Source of the DNA: Prorocentrum cordatum
Lineage: Eukaryota > Sar > Dinophyceae > Prorocentrales > Prorocentraceae
Assembly: GCA_963575745.1 (NCBI GenBank)
Contig: CAUYUJ010018618.1
Location: forward strand, 135,934-199,933
Direction of reading: 5' to 3'
DNA: 64,000 nucleotides
Every line of letters begins with the position of its first letter. Positions within the stretch are counted from its first letter, which is position 1. Positions 22,749-32,207 of this stretch are shown here, in pieces. Position numbers and translations under genes: made by a program. The notes beneath the pieces are model-generated. The model was not told the DNA's origin, ran no database searches, and worked only from the letters and a program-made list of their open reading frames with translations.

Positions 22749-22785
22749 CTTGAGCCAAAATGGCTTGAGCCAAAATGGCTACGGT
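22749..22785 (-). other. Tandem dinoflagellate spliced-leader relic (full plus truncated copy)
   Basis: On the minus strand, 22785-22764 is a perfect 22-nt dinoflagellate spliced leader: A at the variable first position, then CCG followed by TAGCCATTTTGGCTCAAG. It is followed without a gap by CCATTTTGGCTCAAG (22763-22749), a leader lacking its first 7 bases. Established knowledge: dinoflagellate mRNAs receive this leader by trans-splicing, and genomic relics mark reverse-transcribed mRNAs. The truncated copy fits re-splicing at the internal TAG of an older leader. The LINE reads away from it in the same direction. Confidence 0.9.
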
Positions 22786-22806
22786 CCCCCTCCTCCCCCT
22801 CCTCCC

Positions 22807-22837
<31 letters not shown>

Positions 22838-22875
22838 CTCCTCCTCCTCCTCCTCCTCCTCCTCCTCCTCCTCCA
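22786..22875. repeat. (CTC)n / (CCCTCCTC)n microsatellite abutting the LINE 5' end
   Basis: About 90 bp of pure pyrimidine on the plus strand. It touches the first base of the spliced-leader relic, so it is either the target into which the LINE cDNA went or sequence added at the junction. Confidence 0.9.
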
Positions 22876-22982
22876 TTCCTTTTCCTTATGACGAGGCCAG
22901 CTTTTAGGGCGGGCCAGGCGTCTCGCCTGAGATTCCCTCACCAATTATGGCGCTGAAGCTTAAACAGTTGCAACCATTTCGC

Positions 22983-23490
22983 AGATGGAGGGCGGGTCGT
23001 TTTCAAAATGTGGCTCTCGCCTTAGCGCCGCGCACATTCGATTCAACAAATTGCAAGAGCTTCACAGATTGAAGGCGCGTCGTTTTCAGCATGGGGCTCT
23101 CACCTTAGCGCTGCGCGCACTTGTTCAAAACATTTGCCATACTTTCACGGATTGAGGGCGGGCCGTTTTCAAAATGTGGCTCTCGCTTTAGCGCTGCGCA
23201 CATTCTTTTTAAACCTTTTTTTTCAAGAGCTTCACGGATTGACGGCGGGTCGTTTTCAAAATGTGGTTCTCGCCTTAGCGCCGTACACATTCGTTCCAAA
23301 CATCGGCGAGAGCTTCACGGATTGAGGGCGGGTCGTTTTCAAAATGTGGCTCGCCCCAGCGCCGCGCATTTTCTTTTTAAAAGATGGTAGGAATTTCACG
23401 GATTGAGGGCGGCTCCTTTTCAACATGTGGCTCTCGTCTGAGCGCCGCGCACATTCGCTTTTTAAAATTTGAAGGGTTTCGCGGATTCCC
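22983..23490 (-). repeat. 83-bp satellite, six monomers (array 1)
   Basis: Six diverged monomers of 80-89 bp, starting near 22985, 23063, 23148, 23237, 23320 and 23400. Consensus features on the plus strand are GGATTGAGGGCGGGTCGTTT, TGTGGCTCTCGCCTTAGCGC and CGCGCACATTCG. The reverse complement matches the monomers at 34.97-36.77 kb, so this array is in the opposite orientation to array 2. Confidence 0.9.
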
Positions 23491-24289
23491 CTGATCAGCG
23501 TACCAGAAATGGTGTTTTGGAAGGATTCCCGATTATGCGGGTGCAACAATTATGTTGATTCGCGGTTTTGAAATCCGAAAAAATGGAAATGAACCGGTGT
23601 AGAGGCCTGTGAAGAGGGAGCTTGGAAGGAGGGTTCATTACAACATCGTTGATGACTCTTGGGTTTACACTGGTCCTCCTCCTCCTCCTCCTCCTCCTCC
23701 TCCTCCTCCTCCTCCTCTCCTGGCGCAAGCACCCCACCGACGGCTACAATCAACCCGTATAATGAGGATGCGCGGTGGGGGTGCAAGAGCTTTGGACGTT
23801 CATGCCGAGGCTCTTCGTGTGAGGATGGCCATCGAGAGTGGTTGAAGATGGGCCGAAGAGGACCGAAAAGGCAAGGATGCAAAGGTAACCTTGGAAAGTC
23901 GCTCATGCTTACGATGCGGGTTGCCTATATCATGCGGGCGCCCTGGAGAAGCTCGCCGACCTCAGGAAGGAGCAGCGCGAGGAAGACGAGCAGGAACACC
24001 AAGGCAAGGCTGCACCTGGACGTTTGGCGGACGCCTCCCGCTGACGTGTCCGTCGTAGTCATGGCCAGACGCGGTGCGGAGGCGCGGTGTTGGCACCGCC
24101 GGGTGCAGGTTGGTGCCGAAACGGGGCGCCTCGGCACCTGCGCCGCTGCTACAGCCGGTGCAGCGCGGCGCAACTTGGCGCGGCGGCACAGGCCATGAAC
24201 CAGGGGATGCTGGGGGCTTGTGGGCCCAGCCGAAGGCTCTTGCAGCGCAGCGTGGTCGCCCGCCCATATGCTGCCTCGGTTTCTGGCGG
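23491..24289. other. No gene recognised; includes a (TCC)n tract at about 23668-23718
   Basis: A 50-bp TCC run is the only clear structure. Open frames in 23.7-24.2 kb are Ala/Arg-rich with no recognisable domain. Confidence 0.4.
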
Positions 24290-24600
24290 GGGGGGCCTTG
24301 CCGAGCGGGGTAGGCGGGCGGAGCGTCCAAGCGGGCGGGCTCGTGAGCAAGCCGGCGGGCCGACCTTTTAACGGGCTGGCCCTCGCGGGCGGGCTGGGCG
24401 GGCAGAGCACGAAAAAGCAGGCGGGCGGGGTCTGCGCGCAAGCGAGCGGGAGGACCCCGGCGGGCGGGTCGGGCGGGCGGGCCCTGCGGGCGGGGCGGGC
24501 GCGCGGGCCCTGATGGGCGGGGCGGGCGGGCCATTCACCCGGCTGGGCGGGCTTGTGAGCAAGCGGCGGTCCCTGACGGGCGGGTCGGGTGGGCCTTCCC
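24290..24600. repeat. GCGGGC-rich low-complexity segment
   Basis: Dense GGGCGGGC motifs give many possible G-quadruplexes on the plus strand. Open frames here on both strands are composition artefacts. Confidence 0.7.
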
Positions 24601-24807
24601 CTCTTTACCCTCCCCCTCCTCCCGTTCCTCCTCGTCTGCTTCCTTCCAGCCGCAGCTAGCAAGTGAGGCTCGAGCCAGCAAGTGGGGCTCAGCCTCATCA
24701 GTCAGCAAGGATCTCTGGTCATTCATCGAATCAGCGTCATGGTATGGGTCACAAATGAATGGAATGACACATTGCACAATAAAGATGTTTGTTTCGAACG
24801 GCGATAA

Positions 24808-25050
24808 CAACACAGACCTGACCCGAGGTGGGGACGCGGAAAATTCGGAGAAGTCCTAGGAAAACACATCGACGCGATCACGAATGCCCAGACAGAGATA
24901 ATCCGCCGGCTGGGTGAAGTCGAGTCCCCCATCTTGCTCGCGGAATTGCAGGCCAATGGGTATCGTCATCAGCGCCCTGTCCCAGTGTTGGAGGCCTGGA
25001 AATCGGCACCAACACCAAGACAGGGGGCTGCCTCCACAGGGGAGAGATGA
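24808..25050 (+). other. Possible small coding exon, no ATG
   Basis: A stop-free plus frame of about 80 codons encodes a balanced, amphipathic sequence: GKFGEVLGKHIDAITNAQTE, then IIRRLGEVESPILLAELQAN and GYRHQRPVPVLEAW, ending TGA at 25048-25050. No family recognised and no in-frame ATG. The composition differs from the surrounding low-complexity DNA, so it could be a retroelement Gag remnant or an exon, or chance. 25051-25690 shows no gene. Confidence 0.2.
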
Positions 25051-25696
25051 TCCTAGATTTCGGTGTTGGTGGTAATATTTCGGTCACCTTGAAGCCAGAA
25101 TATGACCACCATCACCGAGATCGGTATCTTCTTTCCTCGGTGGAGGAGCACCGCCGATATTGGTGCTGGTGTCAACCTCTAGGCCTGCGACAGTGGAGCC
25201 CAGCGCAGCAGTGCAGTGGGCCACTTGGCGTGCGGAGGCACGAGGCACGCAGCCCGCGCGCACGCGGGCACCGTCTATTGGGTGCTGCGGGCGCGGGCGC
25301 CGGCGCGCCGGAGCGTCAGAAAGCGAGGCCCGATCAGATGTTTGAAGGGGCCCCAGGACACACAAATAGATACACACAAACAAAAAGGATGCCCCCTATT
25401 TTTCCATATGTTCTGGGTTTCTGTCCCCTCCCCACTTCCCATATTTTCCCATATTTTCTGGGGGATCGACGATTCACTGTGTCTGTGTGTTTTTTTCCCT
25501 CCTGAATGTTGCCCGCGAAGCTGCCCGTGAGGCCGGAAGTCGAAAGCTGGAAATTCGGGCGCGTCGAGGCAGCAGTCGAAGTGCCCAAGGCAGGGGCAGA
25601 CAAGTGGTGTGCCGGGCGGTCGTGGCAGTGGCAGCAGGGGCGGGCCGACTTGGGGCGGCGCCCGTTCTTGTGAGGCGACTCGCGCATCTCGTGAAG

Positions 25697-26107
25697 TCGA
25701 AACGATCAAGGAAGCGGAGGCCACAATCCACAGTCTCATAACGAGCATTCGGTCGGGCGTGTCCTCCTACAGGGGACGGACAGACACCCCCTTTCGCAAA
25801 GCGTGGTTGAATGGAAACGACCTCGGGACCAAACCTGGCAAGCGCAAGCCTAGAAACTGACGGCCGCGGCGCCCTCTCGAAAACCGAAAACGGACAATTC
25901 ACTAATCGACGTGTCCGTGTGGGGGTTCTGTCCACCCCCGAGAAATTATCAAGGAAGCGGAGGCCACAATCCACAGTCTCATAACGAGCATTCGGTCGGG
26001 CGTGTCCTCCCACAGGGGACGGACAGACACCCCCTTTAGCAAAACGTGGTTGAATGGAAACGACCTCGGGACCAAACCTGGCAAGCGCAAGCCTGGAAAC
26101 TGACGGT
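25697..26107. repeat. 165-bp direct duplication, copies 245 bp apart
   Basis: Copy 1 at about 25703-25862 and copy 2 at about 25948-26107 are nearly identical: both contain TCAAGGAAGCGGAGGCCACA, CGAGCATTCGGTCGGGCGTG, GACGGACAGACACCCCCTTT and CGGGACCAAACCTGGCAAGC. The CATTCGGTCGGGCGTGTCC part resembles the left inverted repeat of the small element at 47077-47225. Confidence 0.9.
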
Positions 26108-26184
26108 CAACAGGCAAGCGCAAACAGGGGGATTTGGGACGAAACATCCCAAAATACTCCAACATGGTCAAACAACAATAGTCC

Positions 26185-29100
26185 AAATTATAGCCGGAGT
26201 GCAGTATCCCCAAACAGGGTTTTCAGACCCACTGCGGTTTCCAAGGTCGATTGCGTGCCCGTCCAGTGCGGGCTGGCATGGCATGTTAAACATGCCTCCT
26301 CCTCCTCCTCCTCCTCCTCCTCCACCTCCTCTTCATCCCGAACGGCATCTCGGAGCCCAGAGTTGCGAGGATGTCTCAGCGTAACGGGCTGGACCACCTC
26401 GCGCGCGGCATTTCGAACCCCAGAGTTGCGACGATGTCTCGGGCGAAACGTGCTGCGAGGAAGTCTCAGGTGAAACCGGCCGGACCACCTCGAGCGCGGC
26501 ATCTCAGAGCTCCGAGTTGTGGGGGCTTCCTGGGGCCTCCTGGGATCTCCTGGCGACCTCCTGGGGCTTCCTCCTGGGCCTCCTGTGGCCTCCTGGACCC
26601 CACCTGGGGCTTCCTGAAGCCTCTTGGGGCTCCCAGGGGGGAATATCTAACCTGTGGCCGTTTGGGCTCCTCAAAATGCAGGGGGGGGCACAAGAACAAG
26701 AAAAAACAACGAATCGACACCGGATGTGTATTAACTTGACACGTTCTGATAGGGGGCCTCCTGGGGCCTCCTGGGAGCCTCCTGGGAATCTCCTGGGGAC
26801 CCCTGGGGCCTGTCCTGGGCGTCCTGCGGCCTCCTGGAGCTCTCTGGGGCCTCCTGGGGCTCCCAGGGGGGATTTGTAACATGTGGTCTTCTAGGCCCCT
26901 AGGCTGGATCACCTCTTGCGCAGCATCTGAGAGCTCAGAGTTGCGAGAATGTCTTGTGCGAAACGGGCCGGACCACCTTGCGCACGGCATCTCAGAGCTC
27001 AGAATTGCGAGGATGTCTCAGGCGAGATGGGCCGGACCACCTCGCGCAGGGCATCTCGGAGCCCAGAGTTGCGAGGATGTCTCAGGCGAAACGGGCTGGA
27101 CCACCTCGAGCGCGGCATTTCGGACCCTAGAGTTGCGACGATGTCTCGGGCGAAACGTGCTGCGAGGAAGTCTCAGGCGAAACGGGACGGACCTCCTCGA
27201 GCGCGGCGTCTCAGAGCTCCGAGTTGCGGGGGCCTCCTGGGGCCTCCTGGGACCTTCTGGTGACCTCCTGGGGCTTCCTCCTGGGCCTCCTGTGGCCTCC
27301 CGGACCCCACCTGGAGCTTGCTGAAGCCTCTTGGGGCTCCCAGGGGGGGATATCTAACATGTGGCCGTCGGGGCTCCCCCAAATAGTGGGGGGGCCACAA
27401 GAGCAGGAAAAATCAACGAATCGACACCGGATGTGTATTAACTTGACACGTTCTGATAGGGGACCTCCTGGGGCCTCCTGGGAGCCTCCTGGGAATCTCC
27501 TGGGGACCCCTGGGGCCTGTCCTGGGCGTCCTGCGGCCTCCTAGAGCTCTCTGGGGCCTCCTGGGGCTCCCAGGGTCCCAGGGGGGATTTGTAACATGTG
27601 GTCTTCTGGGCCCCCAGGCTGGACCACCTCTTGCGCAGCATCTGGGAGCTCAGAGTTGCGAAAAAGTCTTGTGCGAAACAGGCCGGACCACCTTGCGCAC
27701 GGCATCTCAGAGCTCAGAGTTGCCAGGATGTCTCAGGCGAGATGGGCCAGACCACCTCGCGCAGGGCATCTCGGAGCCCAGAGTTGCGAGGATGTCTCAG
27801 CGTAACGGGCTGGACCACCTCGCGCGCGGCATCTCGGACCCCAGAGTTGAGACGATGTCTCGGGCGAAACGTGCTGCGAGGAAGTCTCAGGCGAAACGGG
27901 CCGGACCACCTCGAGCGCGGCGTCTCAGAGTTCAGAGTTGCGTGGGCCTCCTGGGGCCTCCTGGGGCCTCCTGGTGACCTCCTGGGGCTTCCTTCTGGGC
28001 CTCCTGTGGCCTCCTGGACCCCACCTGGGGCTTCCTGAAGCCTTTTTGGGCTCCCAGGGGGATATCTAACATTTGGCCGTCGGGGCCCCCAAAATGGGGG
28101 GGGGACCACAAGAGCAGGAAAAATCAACGAATCGACACCGGATGTGTATCAACTTGACACGTTCTGATAAGGGGGCCTGGGAATCTCCTGCGGACCCCTG
28201 GGGCCTGTCCTGGGCGTCCTGCGGCTTCCTGAAGCTCTCTGGGGCCTCCTGGGCCTCCTGGGGCTCCCAGGGGGGATTTGTAACATGTGGTCTTCTGGGC
28301 CCCCAGGCTGGACCACCTCTTGCGCAGCATCTGAGAGCTCAGAGGTGCGAGAAGGTCTTGTGCGAAACGGGCCGGACCAACTTGCGCACGGCATCTCAGA
28401 GCTCAGAGTTGCAAAGATGTCTCAGGCGAAACGGGCTGGTGTCTCGGGCGAAACGTGCTGCGAGGAAGTCTCAGGCGAAACGGGCCGGACCACCTCGAGC
28501 GCGGCGTCTCAGAGCTCCGAGTTGCGGGGGCTTCCTGGGGCCTCCTGGGGCCTCCTGGCGACCTCCTGGGGCTTCCTCCTGGGCCTCCTGTGGCCTCCTG
28601 AACTCTAAGAGGGGTTTCCTGAAGCCTCTTGGGGCTCCCAGGGGGGAATATCATTAACCTGTGGCCGCTTGGGCTCCTCAAAATGCAGGGGGGGGCCACA
28701 AGAGCAAGGAAAATCAACGAATCGTCACCGGATGTGTATTAACTTGACACGTTCTGATAGGGGGCCTCCTGGGGCCTCCTGGGAGCCTCCTGGGAATCTC
28801 CTGGGGACCCCTGGGGCCTGTCCTGGGTGTCCTGCGGCCTCCTGGAGCTCTCTGGGGCCTCCTGGGGCTCCCAGGGGGGATTTGTAACATGTGGTCTTCT
28901 GGGCCCCCAGGCTGGACCACCTCTTGCGCGGCATCTGGGAGCTCAGAGTTGCGAGAATGTCTTGTCCGAAACAGGCCGGACCAACTTGCGCACGGCATCT
29001 CAGAGCTCAGAGTTGCGAGGATGTCTCAGGCGAGACGGGCCAGACCACCTCGCGCAGGGCATCTCAGAGCTCAGAAGTTCGAGGATGCTCAGAGATGCGA

Positions 29101-29600
29101 GGATGTCTCAGGCGAGACGGGCCGGACCAGCTCGCACAGGGCATCTCAGAGCTCAGAAGTTCGAGGATGTCTCAGGCGAAACGGGCCGGACCACCTCTCG
29201 CGCGGCATCTCCGAGGTCAGAGTTTCGAGGATGTCTCAGGCGAAACGGGCCGGACCACCTCGCGCAAGGCATCTCAGAGCTCAGAGTTTCGAGGATGTCT
29301 CAGGCGAAACGGCCCGGACCACCTCTCGCACGGCACCTCGGGGCTCAGAGTTTCGAGGATGTCTCAAGCGAAACAGCCCGGACCACCTCTCGCGCGGCGT
29401 CCCGGAGCGCAACTTTTCGAGGATGTCTCAGGCGAAACGGCCAATCCCGGCCAACTCAGAAACGAGAGTTGTGAGGATGTCTCAAGCGAAACGGCCCGGA
29501 CCATCAAATTTTTGTGAGGATGTCTCTGCTCCGACTTCCCTCGGCCGGAGCTAGCTTCTATCACAACAGCACCCCGTTCAGCAAGCTGTTTGGGGAAAAA
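26185..29600 (+). repeat. Mosaic repeat element A (higher-order array, 3.4 kb)
   Basis: Begins AATTATAGCCGGAGTGCAGT, then a (CTC)n tract (26291-26335). Alternating modules follow: 64-bp monomers (GAGTTGCGAGGATGTCTCAG type), GGGGCCTCCTGG-rich segments, and a core containing GAATCGACACCGGATGTGTA at 26711, 27418, 28129 and 28729 (spacing 600-711 bp). It ends with a 64-bp array and a conserved tail containing CTCCGACTTCCCTCGGCCGG and AGCAAGCTGTTTGGGGAAAA. Elements B and C have the same plan and orientation. No transposase or RT is encoded. Confidence 0.85.
28950..29480 (+). repeat. 64-bp tandem array in the tail of element A
   Basis: GAGGATGTCT recurs at 29017, 29099, 29163, 29227, 29291, 29355 and 29419, mostly exactly 64 bp apart, with one partial insertion near 29080. 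The period is not a multiple of 3 and the monomer has no stop in the three plus frames, so all three are open together across the array. Confidence 0.95.
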
Positions 29601-30505
29601 CCTCTCCTGACAATTTTTCGATATTTTTGAAAATTCCTCCCGTAGAAGGATATGCCCAACTTAAAAGGAGCATTCCCGCAAATCTCGGCTTGTTCGTTGA
29701 TGCCAGCGACGAAGCACAGTACGTATATCTTGTGTTGGGGAAGTATTGTAAACCACGTTGTGCAATTCAGATCCAGATTGCCGAATCCGAATTGCACGAA
29801 GTTGTCCACGAACGACGTGAAGCAGCGCTATGATTTCATGCATCGTTATGGTCGCTGGTGGAGAGTACGCACAAACTTCTCAGCTGGACCGGAGACTCGC
29901 TGAGCAAGACCGACGAATTTTTGGAACTCATGTACACATTGCACAAACTATGGCCGAGGTTGTGGGTTGTATCGCGCAAACGTACTTTGCAAGAACGGTG
30001 CGTGTTCAAATTCACGGGAGAGACTATACAGGTGGAGTCTATGAAGCAACCGAATGGCCTTCGGCTCATCGCGCCACCGTGTCCGGGTTGTGGACATGAA
30101 GCCTACAGGATGTTCGTTGGGATCTCGTGTGAAGCCACTCGGGGGCCTCTTGGAGGCAATTTGGAAGCCTCTGGGGGGCCGTTTCGGAGCCGTTTGGAGC
30201 CTCTTTTGTGCTTCCTGGCTGCCTCTTGGGGCCTCTTTGGGAGCCCCTTGGGGGCCTCTTGGGGCCTCCTGGGCGCCTCTTGGGGCCTCCTGGCGTCCCT
30301 GAAGCAAGTTCTGGCTCGCAAGGTAGTCATGTTCTGCGACATCCGAGCGACGATCAAAAACGGGCCTTATGCGAGATGACATAGCGACCTTACGCGGCGG
30401 CTAACGCGGGCCGCCACCGCGGCAGGCTACATTGGAGACGAGGGCGCTTACGCGCGGCCTTACGCGGGCAGCTTGCGCGCCAATGTCGGCGCAGACGACG
30501 CCATA
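29601..30505. other. Unique DNA with short GCCTCTTGGGG repeats at 30140-30300
   Basis: 29633-29666 resembles the right inverted repeat of the small element at 47.2 kb. 29670-30130 has no recognisable gene; a plus frame 29858-30379 is partly mixed in composition (a PCPGCGHE motif) but its second half is translated repeat. 30140-30300 contains several GGGGCCTCTTGGGGCCTC-like units. Confidence 0.4.
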
Positions 30506-30855
30506 GAGGAGGAGGAGGAGGAGGAGGAGGAGAAGGAGGAGGAACAGGAGGAGGAACAGGAGGAGGAGGAGGAGGACGAGGAGGAGGACGAGGAGGAGGA
30601 CGAGGAGGAGGACGAGGAGGAGGACGAGGAGGAGGACGAGGAGGAGGACGAGGAGGAGGACGAGGAGGCGTCGCTCGTCTGCGTCTCGGCGCTCCGGCGC
30701 GCCCGCCGAGCTCTCTCTCTTTCAGAGGGCCGCCCACGAGGGCGCCCATCGGCGCCTGCCTGCCCGTCTGTCTGCCTGCCCGTGCGTCTGTCTGCCTGCC
30801 TGCCTGCCTGCCTGCCTGTGTGGCGAGGCGAGCCTTCTCAGACGGCTCGGAAGGA

Positions 30856-30890
<35 letters not shown>

Positions 30891-31408
30891 AGGAGGACGA
30901 GGAGGAGGACGAGGAGGAGGAGGAGGAGGAGGAGGAGGACAAAGAGGATGAGGAGATGAGAAGGGGAGGAGGAAGAGGGGAGGTGGAGAATATGAGGATT
31001 CAGGAGAGAGCAGGAGGAGAGCAGGATGAAGAGGAGGAGAGGAGGAAGAGGAGGAGGAGGAAGAGGAGAGGAGAGCAGGAGAAGGAGGAGGAGGAGGAGG
31101 AGGAGAAGGAGGATGAGGAAGAGAGTAAACAGGGGAGGAGCAGGACGAGGAGGACGACGAGGAGGAGGACGAGGAGGAGGACGAGGAGGAGGACGAGGAG
31201 GAGGACGAGGAGGAGGACGAGGAGGCGTCGCTCGTCTGCGTCTCGGCGCTCCGGCGCGCCCGCCGAGCTCTCTCTCTTTCAGAGGGCCGCCCACGAGGGC
31301 GCCCATCGGCGCCTGCCTGCCCGTCTGTCTGCCTGCCCGTGCGTCTGTCTGCCTGCCTGCCTGCCTGCCTGTCTGTGTGGCGAGGCGAGCCTTCTCAGAC
31401 GGCTCGGA

Positions 31409-31441
<33 letters not shown>

Positions 31442-31670
31442 AGGAGGACGAGGAGGAGGACGAGGAGGAGGACGAGGAGGAGGAGGAGGAGGAGGAGGAG
31501 GAGAAAGAGGATGAGGAGGATGAGAAGGAGGAGGAGGAAGAGGGGGAGGAGGAGGAAGATGAGGAGCAGGAGGAGGAGCAGGAGGAGGAGCAGGAGAAGG
31601 AGGAGGAGGAGGAGGAAGAGGAGGAGGAGGAGGAGGAAGAGGAGGAGGAGGAGGAGGAGGAGTAGAGGCG
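30506..31670. repeat. GAG/GAC microsatellite with a 560-bp tandem duplication
   Basis: Purine-rich GGAGGACGAGGAGGAC runs surround a unique segment that occurs twice (about 30660-30852 and 31220-31409, nearly identical). The segment contains GTCTCGGCGCTCCGGCGCGC, AGGGCCGCCCACGAGGGCGC, a (CCTG)n run and GAGCCTTCTCAGACGGCTCG. Long Glu-rich or Arg-rich frames through it are artefacts. Confidence 0.9.
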
Positions 31671-31840
31671 TCGCTGCTCAGGACGGCACTGCTGTGAGTT
31701 GACGGCCCATATGTGCCTCGCTCCTCTTAGCGGCGAGCCGAGAGGGGGGGGGATGGGGCGTCTGACGAGGCTCAGATGGCTCGGAAGGCCTCGGGCCTTC
31801 TGAAAGGTTTTCTGAGCCTTCCCCGAAGACGCAACTGAGA

Positions 31841-32167
31841 GGCAACGACAGGAGGGGATAGGCATCGCGGGGGGGATGCATCGACGTGGAATCGGCGATA
31901 CATCGCCGATAGATCGGCGATATGCCCCTTATAGTGAGTCCGCACCTTCCTGGGCAGGTTGGGGCTATCGGGCCCCCATCGGCGATCAATGGGCGATTGG
32001 GGGTCGATGGCCCCAATGATCGCCGATGGGGGCCCGATAGCCCCAACCTGCCCAGGAAGGTGCGGACTCGCTATCGGGGGCCCATCGCCGATAGATCGGC
32101 GCTGTATCGCCGATTCCTGGTCGATGCATCCCCCCCGATGCCTATCTCCCCCTATCTTTGCCCCTGG
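31841..32167. mobile_element. Palindromic MITE-like element, copy 1
   Basis: A near-perfect inverted repeat of about 160 bp per arm centred near 32004. The arms share GGATAGGCATCG at the ends, several ATCGGCGAT / ATCGCCGAT motifs, GAGTCCGCACCTTCCTGGGC and GGCTATCGGGCCCCCATCGG. The ends resemble the GGGGCAACGATAGGGGG termini of copy 2. As RNA or single strand this would fold into one long hairpin. Confidence 0.85.
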
Positions 32168-32207
32168 CAACAACGTTCTCCTCAGCAGGCCGGGGGCCTT
32201 CTGAGAA

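Larger units (their letters stand above)
16677..22785 (-). mobile_element. Dinoflagellate LINE with spliced-leader relic at its 5' end
   Basis: Reading from 22785 down: spliced-leader relic, short leader, zinc ribbon and coiled coil (ORF1-like), poly-Gln linker, AP endonuclease, linker, RT, zinc knuckle, RNase H, cysteine-rich tail ending at 16677. This domain order is the single-polyprotein LINE type I associate with dinoflagellates. At least three frame breaks (about 21.5, 17.6 and 17.5 kb) plus altered endonuclease and RT residues make it inactive. The 5' end is sharply defined: the first base of the leader abuts a GGAGGA microsatellite. The 3' end is not clear. Confidence 0.8.

Noticed and set aside
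20146-22944. A single 932-codon protein
   Set aside because: Only the part from about 21530 down (poly-Gln and endonuclease) is meaningful; the Arg/Ser-rich first half is the shadow of the ORF1-like frame.
30473-31702. 409-codon plus frame rich in Glu then Arg/Lys
   Set aside because: Direct translation of GAG/GAC microsatellite; frames on both strands are open for the same reason and it contains the translated 560-bp duplication.
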